Shown here in pieces: positions 34,487-43,072 of a stretch of DNA of 64,000 nt. Made by a program: the position numbers and the translations under genes. The stretch is from contig NZ_JAFAGT010000013.1 in NCBI RefSeq assembly GCF_019237615.1, forward strand, positions 1 to 64,000, read 5' to 3'. The stretch is from Roseateles sp. (GTDB taxonomy: Bacteria; Pseudomonadota; Gammaproteobacteria; Burkholderiales; Burkholderiaceae_C). How positions within the stretch are numbered: the stretch's first letter is position 1; each line of letters opens with the position of its first letter. The notes beneath the pieces were generated by a model. That model worked only from the letters and a program-made list of their open reading frames with translations, had not been told where the DNA came from and searched no databases.

Positions 34487-35938
34487 ATGAACGCGCCCAC
34501 CCCCGTTGATGCCGGCCCCGCGCCACTGCCGCCGGCCCTGCTGGCGGCGCTGCAGGCCGAGTTCGGCGCGCGCTGTTCGACGGCGCTGGCCGTGCGCGAG
34601 CAGCATGGCCGCGACGAATCCGTCTTCGACGTGCCGCCGCCGCAGGCCGTCGTCTTCGCCGCGAGCGAGGCCGAGGTCGCACGCGTCGTCGCGCTGTGCG
34701 CGGCCCACCGCGTGCCGGTCATCCCCTATGGCGCCGGCTCGTCGCTGGAGGGCCATCTGCTGGCCGTGCAGGGCGGCATCAGCCTGGACCTGTCGCGCAT
34801 GGATTGCATCCTGCGTGTGGACGCCGAGGACTTGACGGTCACGGTGCAGCCGGGCGTGACGCGCAAGGCGCTGAACGAGGCGCTCAAGCATGAGGGCCTG
34901 TTCTTCCCCATCGACCCCGGCGCCGATGCAAGCCTGGGCGGCATGGCCGCGACGCGTGCCAGTGGCACGAATGCGGTGCGCTACGGCACGATGCGCGAGA
35001 ACGTGCTGGGCCTGCGCTTCGTGTCGGCCGCGGGCGAGGTGCTGCGCTGCGGTTCGCGCGCGAAGAAGAGCAGCGCGGGCTATGACCTGAAGAGCCTCAT
35101 CGTCGGCAGTGAGGGCACGCTGGGCGTCATCACCGAGCTGACCGTCAAGGTGCATCCGCTGCCCGAGGCCGTGTCGGCCGCGGTCTGCTTCTTTCCCGGC
35201 ATCGATGCGGCGGTGCGTACGGCCATGCAGGTCATACAGATCGGCGTGCCCATCGCCCGCTGCGAGCTGCTGGATGTCAATGCGATCAAGGCCGTCAACG
35301 CGCACGACGGGCTGGGGCTGAAGGAGGCCCCCATGCTGCTGATGGAGTTCCATGGCAGCGCGGCCGGTGTGGCCGAGCAGGCGGCCACGGTGCAGGAGGT
35401 CGCGGCCGACCATGGCGGCGATGCCTTCGAATGGGCCACGACGCCCGAGGCCCGTACGCGGCTGTGGACGGCTCGGCATCACGCCTACCTGTCGGGCCTT
35501 CAGATGCGCCCCGGCTGCCGCGCGGTGACGACGGACACCTGTGTGCCCATCTCGCGGCTGGCCGAGAACATCCAGGCCAGCGTCGCCGAGGTCGAGGCCG
35601 CCGGCTTGCCCTACTTCATCGTGGGCCATGTGGGCGACGGCAACTTCCACATGGCCTATCTTCTGGACCCGGCCCGGCCCGAGGAATTGGCGACGGCCGA
35701 GCGGCTGAGCGCGCAGATGGTGGCGCGTGCGATCGCGCTGGAGGGCACCTGCACCGGCGAGCACGGCATAGGCCTGCACAAGCAGCGTTTCCTGCTCGAC
35801 GAGACGGGCGCGGAGGCGGTGGCCGCCATGCGGGCCGTCAAGCAGGCGCTGGACCCGCTGGGCATCCTCAACCCCGGCAAGGTCTTCCGCTGCGGCGCCA
35901 GCCCGTACTCGCGCTTGAAGGCCGTCTCCGACTCGTAG
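34487..35938 (+). CDS. FAD-linked D-2-hydroxyacid (D-lactate) dehydrogenase, GlcD/Dld-like
   Basis: A 483-residue flavoprotein of the VAO family. The FAD-binding PCMH domain contains PYGAGSSLEGHL near residue 84 and DPGADASLGGMAATRASGTN, and the C-terminal domain has VGHVGDGNFHMAYL (metal/substrate His) and GTCTGEHGIGLHKQ. It should oxidise D-lactate or a similar D-2-hydroxyacid and feed electrons to the respiratory chain. The family normally ends shortly after NPGKVF; here 16 further residues (RCGASPYSRLKAVSDS) are read from the antisense of an AraC remnant, so the end has probably been changed by a deletion. Confidence 0.88.
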   Translation: MNAPTPVDAGPAPLPPALLAALQAEFGARCSTALAVREQHGRDESVFDVPPPQAVVFAASEAEVARVVALCAAHRVPVIPYGAGSSLEGHLLAVQGGISLDLSRMDCILRVDAEDLTVTVQPGVTRKALNEALKHEGLFFPIDPGADASLGGMAATRASGTNAVRYGTMRENVLGLRFVSAAGEVLRCGSRAKKSSAGYDLKSLIVGSEGTLGVITELTVKVHPLPEAVSAAVCFFPGIDAAVRTAMQVIQIGVPIARCELLDVNAIKAVNAHDGLGLKEAPMLLMEFHGSAAGVAEQAATVQEVAADHGGDAFEWATTPEARTRLWTARHHAYLSGLQMRPGCRAVTTDTCVPISRLAENIQASVAEVEAAGLPYFIVGHVGDGNFHMAYLLDPARPEELATAERLSAQMVARAIALEGTCTGEHGIGLHKQRFLLDETGAEAVAAMRAVKQALDPLGILNPGKVFRCGASPYSRLKAVSDS

Positions 35939-36195
35939 CCCACGTCGGCCGCCACGGCCATGCGCCAGCGCGCCAGGTAGCGCATTGGCGCCAGGCCCAG
36001 GTAGTGCGTGAAGCGCTCCGCCAGCACCGAGCGCGAGCTGCCGGCTTCGCGCGCCAGCGACTCCACCGTCCACGCGCGGGCGGGCTGGCCGTGCAGCAGC
36101 GCCAGCGCCCGGTCGACCAGCGGGTCACGCAGCCCGGCCAGCCAGCCCAGCTGCTGCGGCGCCAGCGTCTCGACATGGCGGCGCCGCGCCGGCTT
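35890..36195 (-). pseudogene. AraC family regulator remnant
   Basis: The minus strand encodes a recognisable AraC C-terminal part: RRHVETLAPQQLGWLAGLRD, WTVESLAREAGSSRSVLAER (first helix-turn-helix), YLGLAPMRYLARWRM, then ADVGYESETAFKREYGLAP (second helix-turn-helix). About 15 residues are missing between WRM and AVAADVGYE, and the usual FSRAFKRE is shortened to FKRE. The cupin sensor half is gone. With no intact start or end and its 3' end under the flavoenzyme gene, it is a decaying copy. Confidence 0.75.
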
Positions 36196-36339
36196 GACAA
36201 CCCGGCGATCAACACGCCGGGCTCGGAGACGCGGGCGTCGCTGTCCACCGGCGGCACGCGGCTGTACTTCGGCTGCAGGCGCAGCCCTGACGACCCGGGC
36301 GACGTCTTCGCCGGCACGCGGTTGAAGCTGCGCGAATAG
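36196..36339 (+). pseudogene. PD40/WD40-like beta-propeller protein, C-terminal remnant
   Basis: The plus strand carries the tail of a TolB-like propeller protein: NTPGSETRASLS, GGTRLYFGCRR, DDPGDVFAGTR and a stop at 36337-36339. This matches the last blade of PD40 proteins (typical S.DGTRLYF...). The rest of the gene is absent, and in its place stands the AraC remnant on the other strand. It is evidence of deletion at this locus. Confidence 0.6.
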
Positions 36340-36404
36340 CCGCGGCCACGGGCCGCCGGGGGCGCAGGCGCGCCCCATCCCCAAGCCGAACGGTGCGGCT
36401 TGTT

Positions 36405-36426
36405 GAACCGGCTTCTAAACTGGTTC
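36405..36426. promoter_or_regulatory. inverted repeat in front of the P450 gene
   Basis: GAACC (36405-36409) and GGTTC (36422-36426) are separated by 12 bases, immediately before ATG 36428. It could be an operator for a dimeric repressor, but the arms are short and no regulator gene adjoins it. Confidence 0.3.
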
Positions 36427-36427
36427 G

Positions 36428-37861
36428 ATGAGCACCACCGCCGCCCCACCCGCCGGCGCGCTGCGCCAGTTCGACGACCTGCCCGGCCCGCGCGGCGTGC
36501 CGGTGTTCGGCAACCTGCTGCAGATCGACTCGACGCGGGTACACCAGCAGGTGGAGGCCTGGTGCGAGGAGTTCGGGCCCATCTTCAAGCTCAGGCTGGG
36601 TCGGCGGCGCCTGGTGGTCGTCGGTGACCATGACCTGATCAGCACCGCGCTGCGCGACCGGCCCGACGGCTTCAGGCGCACGCAGAGGCTGGAAGACATC
36701 GGCCGCGAGATGGGCTTGGACGCCGGCCTGTTCGGCGCCAACGGCGAGGTCTGGAAGCGCCAGCGCCGCATGGTCATGGCCGGTTTCGACCCGGTGCACG
36801 TGAAGCGTTACTACCCCTTCCTGTTGCGCGTGGCCGGGCGCCTCGTCGATCGCTGGCATGGTGCCGCGTGCGCCGGCCAGCCCATCGCGCTGCAGGCCGA
36901 CCTGATGCGCTTCACGGTGGATGCCGTCGCCGGCCTGGCCTTCGGCGAGGACGTCAACACGCTGCAGTCCGACGAGGACATCATCCAGCGGCACCTGAAC
37001 CGCATCTTCCCGATGCTCTTCAAGCGCATCTTCGCGCCGCTGCCGATCTGGCGCTGGTGGCCATCGGCCGAGGACCGCGCGCTGGCGCGCAGCGTGGCCG
37101 AGGTGAACGCCGCCGTGCAGGGCTTCATCGCCCAGGCCCGGGCGCGCATGGCAGCCGATCCGGCGCTGCGCGTGGAGCCCGGCAATCTGCTGGAGGCCAT
37201 GCTGGTGGCCGCGGACGAGCCCGGCAGCGGCATCGACGACGAGCAGGTGGCCGGCAATGTGCTGACCCTGCTGCTGGCTGGCGAAGACACGACGGCCAAC
37301 ACGCTGGCCTGGATGATCTGGCTGCTGTGGCAGCACCCCGAGGCACTGGCGCGGGCGCGGGCCGAGGTGGACGGCGTCTGCGGTGACGCGGCCCTGCCCA
37401 GCCTGGAGCAGCTGGGCGACCTGGACTACGTGGAGGCCTGCGCTCACGAGACCATGCGGCTGCGCCCCGTCGCGCCGATCAACACCATGCAGGCCGTGCA
37501 CGACACGCGCGTCGGCGACGTGTGGGTGCCCGCCGGCGTCGTCGTCATGGCCGTCATGCGGCGCGACGCCACCAGCGAGCGCCACCTGCCCAACGCCGCC
37601 GCCTTCGAGCCCGAGCGCTGGCTGCTCGACGCCAGGCAGGTGGGCGCGGCCAAGCGCCTGTCCATGCCCTTCGGTGCCGGGCCGCGCATCTGCCCGGGGC
37701 GCTACCTGGCGCTGATGGAGATCAAGCTGGCCTGCGCGCTGCTGCTGCGCCATTTCGACATCGCCGCGGTCGATACGCCCGACGGCCGGGCGCCGCGCGA
37801 ACTGCTGCAGCTGGCGATGGGACCGGTAGGCCTGACGATGCGGCTGCGGCCGCGCGCCTGA
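36428..37861 (+). CDS. cytochrome P450
   Basis: A 477-residue soluble P450 without a membrane anchor. The oxygen-activation I-helix reads AGEDTT (284-289), the ExxR motif is ETMR in the K-helix, and the heme loop is FGAGPRICPG with the iron ligand Cys422. A proline-rich start (LPGPRGVPVFGNLLQID) resembles class II-type enzymes. It hydroxylates an unknown, probably hydrophobic substrate; no ferredoxin or reductase gene lies nearby. It begins just after the decayed locus and ends six bases before the beta-lactamase gene. Confidence 0.9.
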   Translation: MSTTAAPPAGALRQFDDLPGPRGVPVFGNLLQIDSTRVHQQVEAWCEEFGPIFKLRLGRRRLVVVGDHDLISTALRDRPDGFRRTQRLEDIGREMGLDAGLFGANGEVWKRQRRMVMAGFDPVHVKRYYPFLLRVAGRLVDRWHGAACAGQPIALQADLMRFTVDAVAGLAFGEDVNTLQSDEDIIQRHLNRIFPMLFKRIFAPLPIWRWWPSAEDRALARSVAEVNAAVQGFIAQARARMAADPALRVEPGNLLEAMLVAADEPGSGIDDEQVAGNVLTLLLAGEDTTANTLAWMIWLLWQHPEALARARAEVDGVCGDAALPSLEQLGDLDYVEACAHETMRLRPVAPINTMQAVHDTRVGDVWVPAGVVVMAVMRRDATSERHLPNAAAFEPERWLLDARQVGAAKRLSMPFGAGPRICPGRYLALMEIKLACALLLRHFDIAAVDTPDGRAPRELLQLAMGPVGLTMRLRPRA

Positions 37862-37867
37862 ACCAGA

Positions 37868-38731
37868 ATGCGGCGCATGCAACGCCGCACCCTTCTGGCT
37901 GGCCTGGCCCTCGCGCCGCAGGCTTCATTCGCCGTCCCCACCCCCGACTTCGCCGCGCTGGAGCGCCGTGTGCGGGGCAGGCTGGGCCTGTTCGCCCTCG
38001 ACACCGGCGGTGGCCGCACGCTGGTCCATCGCGCCGACGAGCGTTTCGCCATGGCGTCGACCTTCAAGATCCTGCTGGCTGCGTGCGTGGCCCAGGGGGT
38101 GGAGGGCGGGCGCTGGGGCTGGAGCGACGAGATTGCGCTGCAGGAGCGCGAGCGCGTGCCGCATGCGCCGGCCTTCGACCGCCTGCTGCCGCGCGGCCAC
38201 GCGACGCTTGCCGAACTGGTGCAGGGCATCATCGTCGAGAGCGACAACCCCAGCGCCAACGTGCTGCTGCGCCACTGCTGCGGCGACCCGGCCGGCCTGA
38301 CGGCGTGGCTGCGCCGTCAGGGTGACGCGGTCACGCGCCTGGACCGCTGGGAAACCGAGCTCAACGAGAACGCGCCCGGCGACCCGCGCGACACCAGCAC
38401 GCCCCGCGCGTTTGCGACGACATTGCGGCATCTGCTGCTCGGCCCCGGCCTCGCGCGCTCCGGCCAGGCGCGGCTGTGGGCCGACCTGCAGGCCTCGCGG
38501 ACGGGCCTCGGGCGGCTGCGCGCCGGTGTGCCGGACACCGGTTGGCGCGTCATCGACAAGACCGGCACCGGCGGGCGAGGCGCGGTCAACGACGTGGCGC
38601 TGGTGTTCCCGCCGGACGGGCGGCCGCCCTGGGTCGTCGTGGCGCTGCAGTCGGATTCCGGGGCGTCGACGGACGAGCTCGGCGCCGTTTTGGCCGACGC
38701 GATGCGGCTGCTGGTCAAGGCCTGGGCCTGA
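37868..38731 (+). CDS. class A beta-lactamase
   Basis: A 287-residue serine beta-lactamase. All class A motifs are present: Ser64-Thr-Phe-Lys67 (SxxK), Ser125-Asp-Asn127 (SDN), Glu162 to Asn166 in ETELN (omega loop, deacylating Glu) and Lys231-Thr-Gly233 (KTG). An N-terminal export signal (MQRRTLLAGLALAPQASFA) contains paired arginines and might be Tat-type; ATG 37877 is a possible alternative start. No AmpR-type regulator adjoins, so expression is probably constitutive or read through from the P450 gene. The substrate spectrum cannot be read from the sequence. Confidence 0.9.
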   Translation: MRRMQRRTLLAGLALAPQASFAVPTPDFAALERRVRGRLGLFALDTGGGRTLVHRADERFAMASTFKILLAACVAQGVEGGRWGWSDEIALQERERVPHAPAFDRLLPRGHATLAELVQGIIVESDNPSANVLLRHCCGDPAGLTAWLRRQGDAVTRLDRWETELNENAPGDPRDTSTPRAFATTLRHLLLGPGLARSGQARLWADLQASRTGLGRLRAGVPDTGWRVIDKTGTGGRGAVNDVALVFPPDGRPPWVVVALQSDSGASTDELGAVLADAMRLLVKAWA

Positions 38732-38735
38732 TCCG

Positions 38736-39632
38736 ATGTCGGGCGCCAGCCGCCGCCAGTACGAGGCGCGCATGCACCGCGTGCAGGCCCACATCGACCG
38801 GCATCTGGACGCGCCGCTGGAGCTGGAGGCCATCGCCGCCATCGCCCATTTCTCGCCCTATCACTTCCACCGGCTCTTCCTCGCGTGGATGGGAGAGACA
38901 CTGGGTGACTACCTGGCGCGCCGCCGTCTGGAGCGCGGCGCGCAACGCCTGCGCGGCCAGCCCGATTCGACGGTGCTGAGCATTGCCCTCGGCGTGGGCT
39001 ACGGCTCGGCCGAGGCCTTCTCGCGGGCCTTCAAGCTGCGCTTCGGCTGCTCGCCGACGCAGTGGCGCAAGCTCGATCAGGCCGACCGCAATCTGGATCA
39101 GGCCGGCGCCTGGCGTACGGGCGAGCATGGCTTCTCCCCCCATTCCGACGAAGGAGATCCCGTGAACGTCCGCCTGATCGACCGCCTTCCCGTGCGCATG
39201 GCCTATCTGCGCTACCAGGGCGCCTATGGCCCGGCCCTGGGTCGCTTCTGGGCCGAGACCTTCAACCCCTGGCTGCTGACGCAGAGCCTGGGCGCCGTCG
39301 CGCGCTTTGGCATCTCCCATGACGACCCCAGCCTGGTGCCGCCCGAGCAATGCCGCTACGACTGCGGCGTGGCCGTTCCGGCGGGCTGGCTGCCCAACGG
39401 CGGGGCCCTCGTCACCGAACTGCCTGGCGGCCGCTATGCGGCGCTGGATTTCGAGGGCACGGCCGCCGACATTGGCGCGGCCTGGTCGGCCATGATGGGC
39501 CGCTGGCTGCCGTCCAGCGGCCTGCAGCTGGATGCACGGCCCTGCTTCGAGCATTACGGGCCGCAGGCGCGCTTCGACGTCCAGACCGGCGTGTTTGACT
39601 GCGAGCTGTGCATCCCGGTCGCGCCCCTGTGA
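38736..39632 (+). CDS. AraC family regulator with GyrI-like effector domain
   Basis: A 298-residue regulator. The N-terminal AraC DNA-binding domain has helix-turn-helix one LELEAIAAIAHFSPYHFHRL and two VLSIALGVGYGSAEAFSRAF. The C-terminal domain (about 140-298) begins VRLIDRLPVRMAYLRYQGAY, as in GyrI-like/SbmC small-molecule binding domains, and has the typical PPEQCRYDCGVAV and GGRYAALDFEG segments. It resembles Rob/SoxS-associated multidrug regulators. It starts five bases after the beta-lactamase gene, so the two may be co-transcribed, though DNA targets are unknown. Confidence 0.9.
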   Translation: MSGASRRQYEARMHRVQAHIDRHLDAPLELEAIAAIAHFSPYHFHRLFLAWMGETLGDYLARRRLERGAQRLRGQPDSTVLSIALGVGYGSAEAFSRAFKLRFGCSPTQWRKLDQADRNLDQAGAWRTGEHGFSPHSDEGDPVNVRLIDRLPVRMAYLRYQGAYGPALGRFWAETFNPWLLTQSLGAVARFGISHDDPSLVPPEQCRYDCGVAVPAGWLPNGGALVTELPGGRYAALDFEGTAADIGAAWSAMMGRWLPSSGLQLDARPCFEHYGPQARFDVQTGVFDCELCIPVAPL

Positions 39633-39713
39633 GCCGCGACGCTTCGCCGCGCACCTAAGCGTCCGCGGCCTGCGGCGGCGCACAGTGGCGCCTCGACCAT
39701 CCCTGGAGCTGCC

Positions 39714-40025
39714 ATGCCTGCCATCACCTGCTTCATCCGCTACGAGCTGGACCCCTTCCAGCGCGAGGCGTTCCGCGACTACGCCCAGGCCTGGGTCCGC
39801 ATCATTCCGCGCCTGGGCGGCCGGCTGCTGGGCTACTGGCTGCCCTGGGAAGGCACGAACCACGAAGCCTGGGGCCTGGTCGGCTTCGACTCGCTGGCAG
39901 ACTACGAGGCCTACCGCGTGCGGCTGAAGGCCGATGCCGAGGCGCGAGTGAATTTCGAGTTCGCCAGGGAGCGACGCTTCATCCTGCGCGAGGAGCGGAC
40001 TTTCTGTGAGGATGTGCAGCCATGA
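39714..40025 (+). CDS. NIPSNAP family protein
   Basis: A 103-residue dimeric alpha-beta barrel (ferredoxin-like) protein. It begins [20 protein letters not shown], with the Trp/Gly-rich core [20 protein letters not shown] and [14 protein letters not shown] typical of NIPSNAP. The biochemical role of the family is unknown. Its stop overlaps the start of the monooxygenase-like gene (ATGA), and both resemble each other in fold. Confidence 0.8.
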   Translation: MPAITCFIRYELDPFQREAFRDYAQAWVRIIPRLGGRLLGYWLPWEGTNHEAWGLVGFDSLADYEAYRVRLKADAEARVNFEFARERRFILREERTFCEDVQP

Positions 40026-40345
40026 TCGCCGTCATCTTCGAAGTCCAGCCCACGGGCGATGGCCGCCAGGCCTATCTCGACCACGCCGCGGCGCTGAAGC
40101 CGCTGCTGGAGCAGAGGGATGGCTTCATCTCGGTTGAGCGCTTCCAGAGCCTGCACGACCCGGACAAGCTGCTGTCGCTGTCCTTCTGGCGCGACGAGGA
40201 CGCCGTGCGCGGCTGGCGCGAGATGGAACGCCACCGCGAGGCCCAGGCTGCCGGCCGCAGCGGGCTGTTTGCGAACTACCGGCTGCGTGTGGCCCATGTC
40301 GTGCGCGACTACGGTCTGCACGACCGGGAGCAGGTGCCGCAATGA
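40022..40345 (+). CDS. antibiotic biosynthesis monooxygenase (ABM) domain protein
   Basis: A 107-residue ABM/heme-degrading-type dimeric barrel protein: [20 protein letters not shown], then [20 protein letters not shown] and [20 protein letters not shown]. Members act as cofactor-free oxygenases or as small detoxifying proteins, and the substrate is unknown. It overlaps its neighbours on both sides by four bases and is co-translated with the NIPSNAP protein and the ArsR regulator. Confidence 0.82.
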   Translation: MIAVIFEVQPTGDGRQAYLDHAAALKPLLEQRDGFISVERFQSLHDPDKLLSLSFWRDEDAVRGWREMERHREAQAAGRSGLFANYRLRVAHVVRDYGLHDREQVPQ

Positions 40346-41070
40346 ATGCAGAGCCGCGCCTGGCCCGCGTCGCGGCGGCGATGGCCGACCCGACGCGGGC
40401 CCGGGTTCTCGTCAGGCTGCTGGATGGCCGCCTGCACACGGCCGGCGAGCTGGCCACGCATGCGGGCGTTGGTGCGGCAACCATGTCGGCCCATTTGAAG
40501 CTACTGGTGGAAGAAGGGCTGGCACGCGTGCGGCCGCAGGGGCGGCATCGCTACTTCGGCCTGGCCGACGGCGACGTGGCGCATGCGCTGGAGGCGCTGC
40601 TGCGGTTGGCGGACGGGCGCGACACAGCCCCTGCGGCCGACCTGCGTCGCTGGCAGAAGCCCGAGATGCGCGGCCTGCGGCATGCGCGCAGCTGCTACGG
40701 CCACCTGGCCGGCGAACTCGGCGTGCTCTGGCGCGAGGCGCTGCTGGCCAAGGGCTGGGTGAGGGCGGCGGCGGATGGGCGCTACGAGCTCAGCGCAGCC
40801 GGCCACGAAGCCTTGGCCGAGCTGATGCCGGCCGGCTTCGCGGCGACGGGGCGGATGCTCTATGACTGCGTGGACTGGTCCGAACGCCGCGACCATTTCG
40901 CCGGGCCGCTGGCGGTGGCCTGGCTGGAGGCGATGCTGGCGCAGGGCTGGTTGCGGCGCGTCGAGCAATCGCGGGAATTGCGCCTGACGCCACCGGGCCG
41001 GCCGGCGCTGGTGGAGCGGCTGATGGGCCCCTTGCCGGTGGCGGCGCTTTCCGGTGCCAGGAGGCCGTAG
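40342..41070 (+). CDS. ArsR family transcriptional regulator, long form
   Basis: A 242-residue regulator. The winged helix-turn-helix is at about 1-90 (AMADPTRARVLVRLLDGRLH, then AGELATHAGVGAATMSAHLK). A C-terminal extension of about 140 residues (from RRWQKPEMRGLRHARSCYGH) has conserved His/Cys and may sense a ligand. The typical ArsR metal motif ELCVCDL is absent, so it probably does not sense arsenic. It ends the three-gene overlap with the NIPSNAP and ABM genes and likely controls them. Confidence 0.85.
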   Translation: MNAEPRLARVAAAMADPTRARVLVRLLDGRLHTAGELATHAGVGAATMSAHLKLLVEEGLARVRPQGRHRYFGLADGDVAHALEALLRLADGRDTAPAADLRRWQKPEMRGLRHARSCYGHLAGELGVLWREALLAKGWVRAAADGRYELSAAGHEALAELMPAGFAATGRMLYDCVDWSERRDHFAGPLAVAWLEAMLAQGWLRRVEQSRELRLTPPGRPALVERLMGPLPVAALSGARRP

Positions 41071-41179
41071 ATCGCGCGAACCTTGTCGGGAGCCTGACTT
41101 TACGGGTTGGCCTTGGTGCCGGCCCGCCCAGGCTGCCTAAGATCGTCAGGCCCACAACTCCTACGGACGAGAGGTTCTC

Positions 41180-41434
41180 ATGCTGCACTACCTGTGGATG
41201 TTCATCGTCGGCATCGTCATTGGCGCGATTGCCCGATTCATCATGCCGGGCTCCGAGCATCTGGGCATCCTGATGACCGGTGTGCTGGGCGTTGCGGGGT
41301 CGTTTGTCGGCGGCCTGATCGCGCGCCTCTTCAGCAAGCCGGCGGACGGCGCCATGGTCCATCCTGCGGGCCTCATCCTGTCCGTCGTCGGCGCGCTCAT
41401 CCTGCTCTATGCGTGGAACCATTTCGTCCGCTGA
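41180..41434 (+). CDS. GlsB/YeaQ/YmgE family stress-response membrane protein
   Basis: An 84-residue membrane protein with three hydrophobic helices and glycine zippers: LWMFIVGIVIGAIARFIMPG, GILMTGVLGVAGSFVGGLIA and GLILSVVGALILLYAW. The transglycosylase-associated (GlsB) family is induced by general stress; the mechanism is unknown. GAGAGG lies nine bases before ATG 41180. It is convergent with spoVR, and the GC-rich gap (41432-41474) can fold into an imperfect hairpin without a U-tract. Confidence 0.85.
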   Translation: MLHYLWMFIVGIVIGAIARFIMPGSEHLGILMTGVLGVAGSFVGGLIARLFSKPADGAMVHPAGLILSVVGALILLYAWNHFVR

Positions 41435-41470
41435 GCCGCGGCCGGCCTAGTGCCGCGCGCCGGGCCCGGC

Positions 41471-43072
41471 TCACGACTGCTGGGCCGGGACGTTCCAGCG
41501 CCGCGTGATGTCGCCGCGGCTGTTGACGCTTTCCAGGTTGACCGCAAAGCCCCACAGCCGCCCGACATGCTTGAGCACCTCCTGCGCGCTGTCGTGCAGC
41601 GGGCGGTTCTGGTGCTGCACATGGCGCAGCGTCAGCGAGCGGTCGCCGCGCAGGTTGACGTTCCAGACCTGGATGTTGGGCTCGCGCGTTGAGAGGTCGT
41701 ACTGGCGCGACAAGGCCTGGCGCAGGTGGCGGTAGCCACTTTCGTCGTGGATGGCTGAGATCTCGTAGTCGCTCTTGGTCTCGTCGTCGAGGATGGCGAA
41801 GAGGCGGAAGTCGCGCATGAGCTTCGGTGACAGGTATTGCCCGATGAAGCTCTCGTCCTTGAAGTTGCGCATCGCGTGGTCCAGCGTGGGCAGCCAGTCG
41901 CTGCCAGCGATGTCGGGGAACCAGTCACGGTCCTCGTCGGTGGGGTGCTCGCAGATACGCCGGATGTCGGTGTACATCGCGAAGCCCAGTGCATAGGGAT
42001 TGAGGTTGGCGCCCGGGTGCTGGTAGACGACGTTGGTGTGGGACTTGAGCCACTCGATCATCATGCCGTCGCTCAGGTAGCCGTCGTCGTACATCTGGTT
42101 CAGCAGCCGGTGGTGCCAGAACGTGGCCCAGCCCTCGTTCATGACCTGGGTCTGGCGCTGCGGGTAGAAGTACTGCGCGATCTTGCGCACGATGCGCACG
42201 ATCTCGCGCTGCCAGGGATCCAGCAGCGGCGCGTTCTTCTCGATGAAGTAGAGGATGTTCTCCTGCGGCTCGTCGGGGAAGCGGCGACTCTCGGCGGCCT
42301 CGTCGGGGCGATCGGGCTTCTTGGGCAGCGTGCGCCAGAGGTCATTGACCTGCGACTGCGCATGCTGCTCGCGGTCCTTCACACGCGCGCGCTCCTCGGC
42401 GAGCGACAGCTTGGCCGGGCGCCGGTAGCGGTCCACGCCGTGGTTCATCAGCGCGTGGCAGGAATCCAGCAGCGTCTCGACGGCGTCCAGGCCGTAGCGC
42501 TCCTCGCAGTCGGCGACATAGTGTTTCGCGTAGACGAGGTAGTCGATGATGCTGGACGCGTCCGTCCACATGCGGAACAAGTAGTTGCCCTTGAAGAAGC
42601 TGTTGTGGCCGTAGCAGGCATGGGCGATGACCAGGGCCTGCATGGCCAGCGTGTTCTCCTCCATCAGGTAGGCAATGCAGGGATCGGAGTTGATGACGAT
42701 CTCGTAGGCCAGGCCCATCTGGCCGCGCCGGTAGTTGCGCTCGGTCGCGATGAACTCCTTGCCGTAGCTCCAGTGGCGGTAGTTCACCGGCATGCCCACC
42801 GAGGCGTAGGCATCCATCATCTGCTCGGCGGTGATGACTTCCAGCTGGTTTGCGTAGGTGTCGAGGCCGAAGCGCTCAGCCGTCTGCTTGATGACGGCGT
42901 GGTACTCCTCGATGAGCTGGAAGGTCCAGTCGTTGGGCGAAGGCAGGGGCCTGTCGGGGCGCAGCAGCAGCGGCTTCATATGCTGCAGCGGCTGGCGTTG
43001 GCGGCGTTCGGGCGTGCCGGCCGGCGGCACTGCCGGCAGGCCGGGGCGACGGCGGTCCTCCTTGCTGCTCAT
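41471..43072 (-). CDS. spoVR: SpoVR family protein (YcgB-like)
   Basis: About 533 residues, closely following E. coli YcgB: NDWTFQLIEEYHAVIKQTAE, VITAEQMMDAYASVGMPVNY, VINSDPCIAYLMEEN, HACYGHNSFFKGNYLFRMWT, TQVMNEGWATFWHHRLLNQM and SREPNIQ/WNVNLRGDRSLTLR-like segments. It is soluble, with conserved His and Glu (HACYGHNSFF, NEGWATFWHH) that could bind a metal. The biochemical role is unknown; the family is linked to stationary phase and nutrient stress. ATG 43072 overlaps the yeaH stop; a second ATG at 42979 is possible. Confidence 0.9.
   Translation of the reverse strand: MSSKEDRRRPGLPAVPPAGTPERRQRQPLQHMKPLLLRPDRPLPSPNDWTFQLIEEYHAVIKQTAERFGLDTYANQLEVITAEQMMDAYASVGMPVNYRHWSYGKEFIATERNYRRGQMGLAYEIVINSDPCIAYLMEENTLAMQALVIAHACYGHNSFFKGNYLFRMWTDASSIIDYLVYAKHYVADCEERYGLDAVETLLDSCHALMNHGVDRYRRPAKLSLAEERARVKDREQHAQSQVNDLWRTLPKKPDRPDEAAESRRFPDEPQENILYFIEKNAPLLDPWQREIVRIVRKIAQYFYPQRQTQVMNEGWATFWHHRLLNQMYDDGYLSDGMMIEWLKSHTNVVYQHPGANLNPYALGFAMYTDIRRICEHPTDEDRDWFPDIAGSDWLPTLDHAMRNFKDESFIGQYLSPKLMRDFRLFAILDDETKSDYEISAIHDESGYRHLRQALSRQYDLSTREPNIQVWNVNLRGDRSLTLRHVQHQNRPLHDSAQEVLKHVGRLWGFAVNLESVNSRGDITRRWNVPAQQS

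Noticed and set aside
41432-41474. Rho-independent terminator between the GlsB-like gene and spoVR
   Set aside because: The arms are imperfect (about 12 of 14) and there is no U-tract on either strand; mentioned only in the gene entry.
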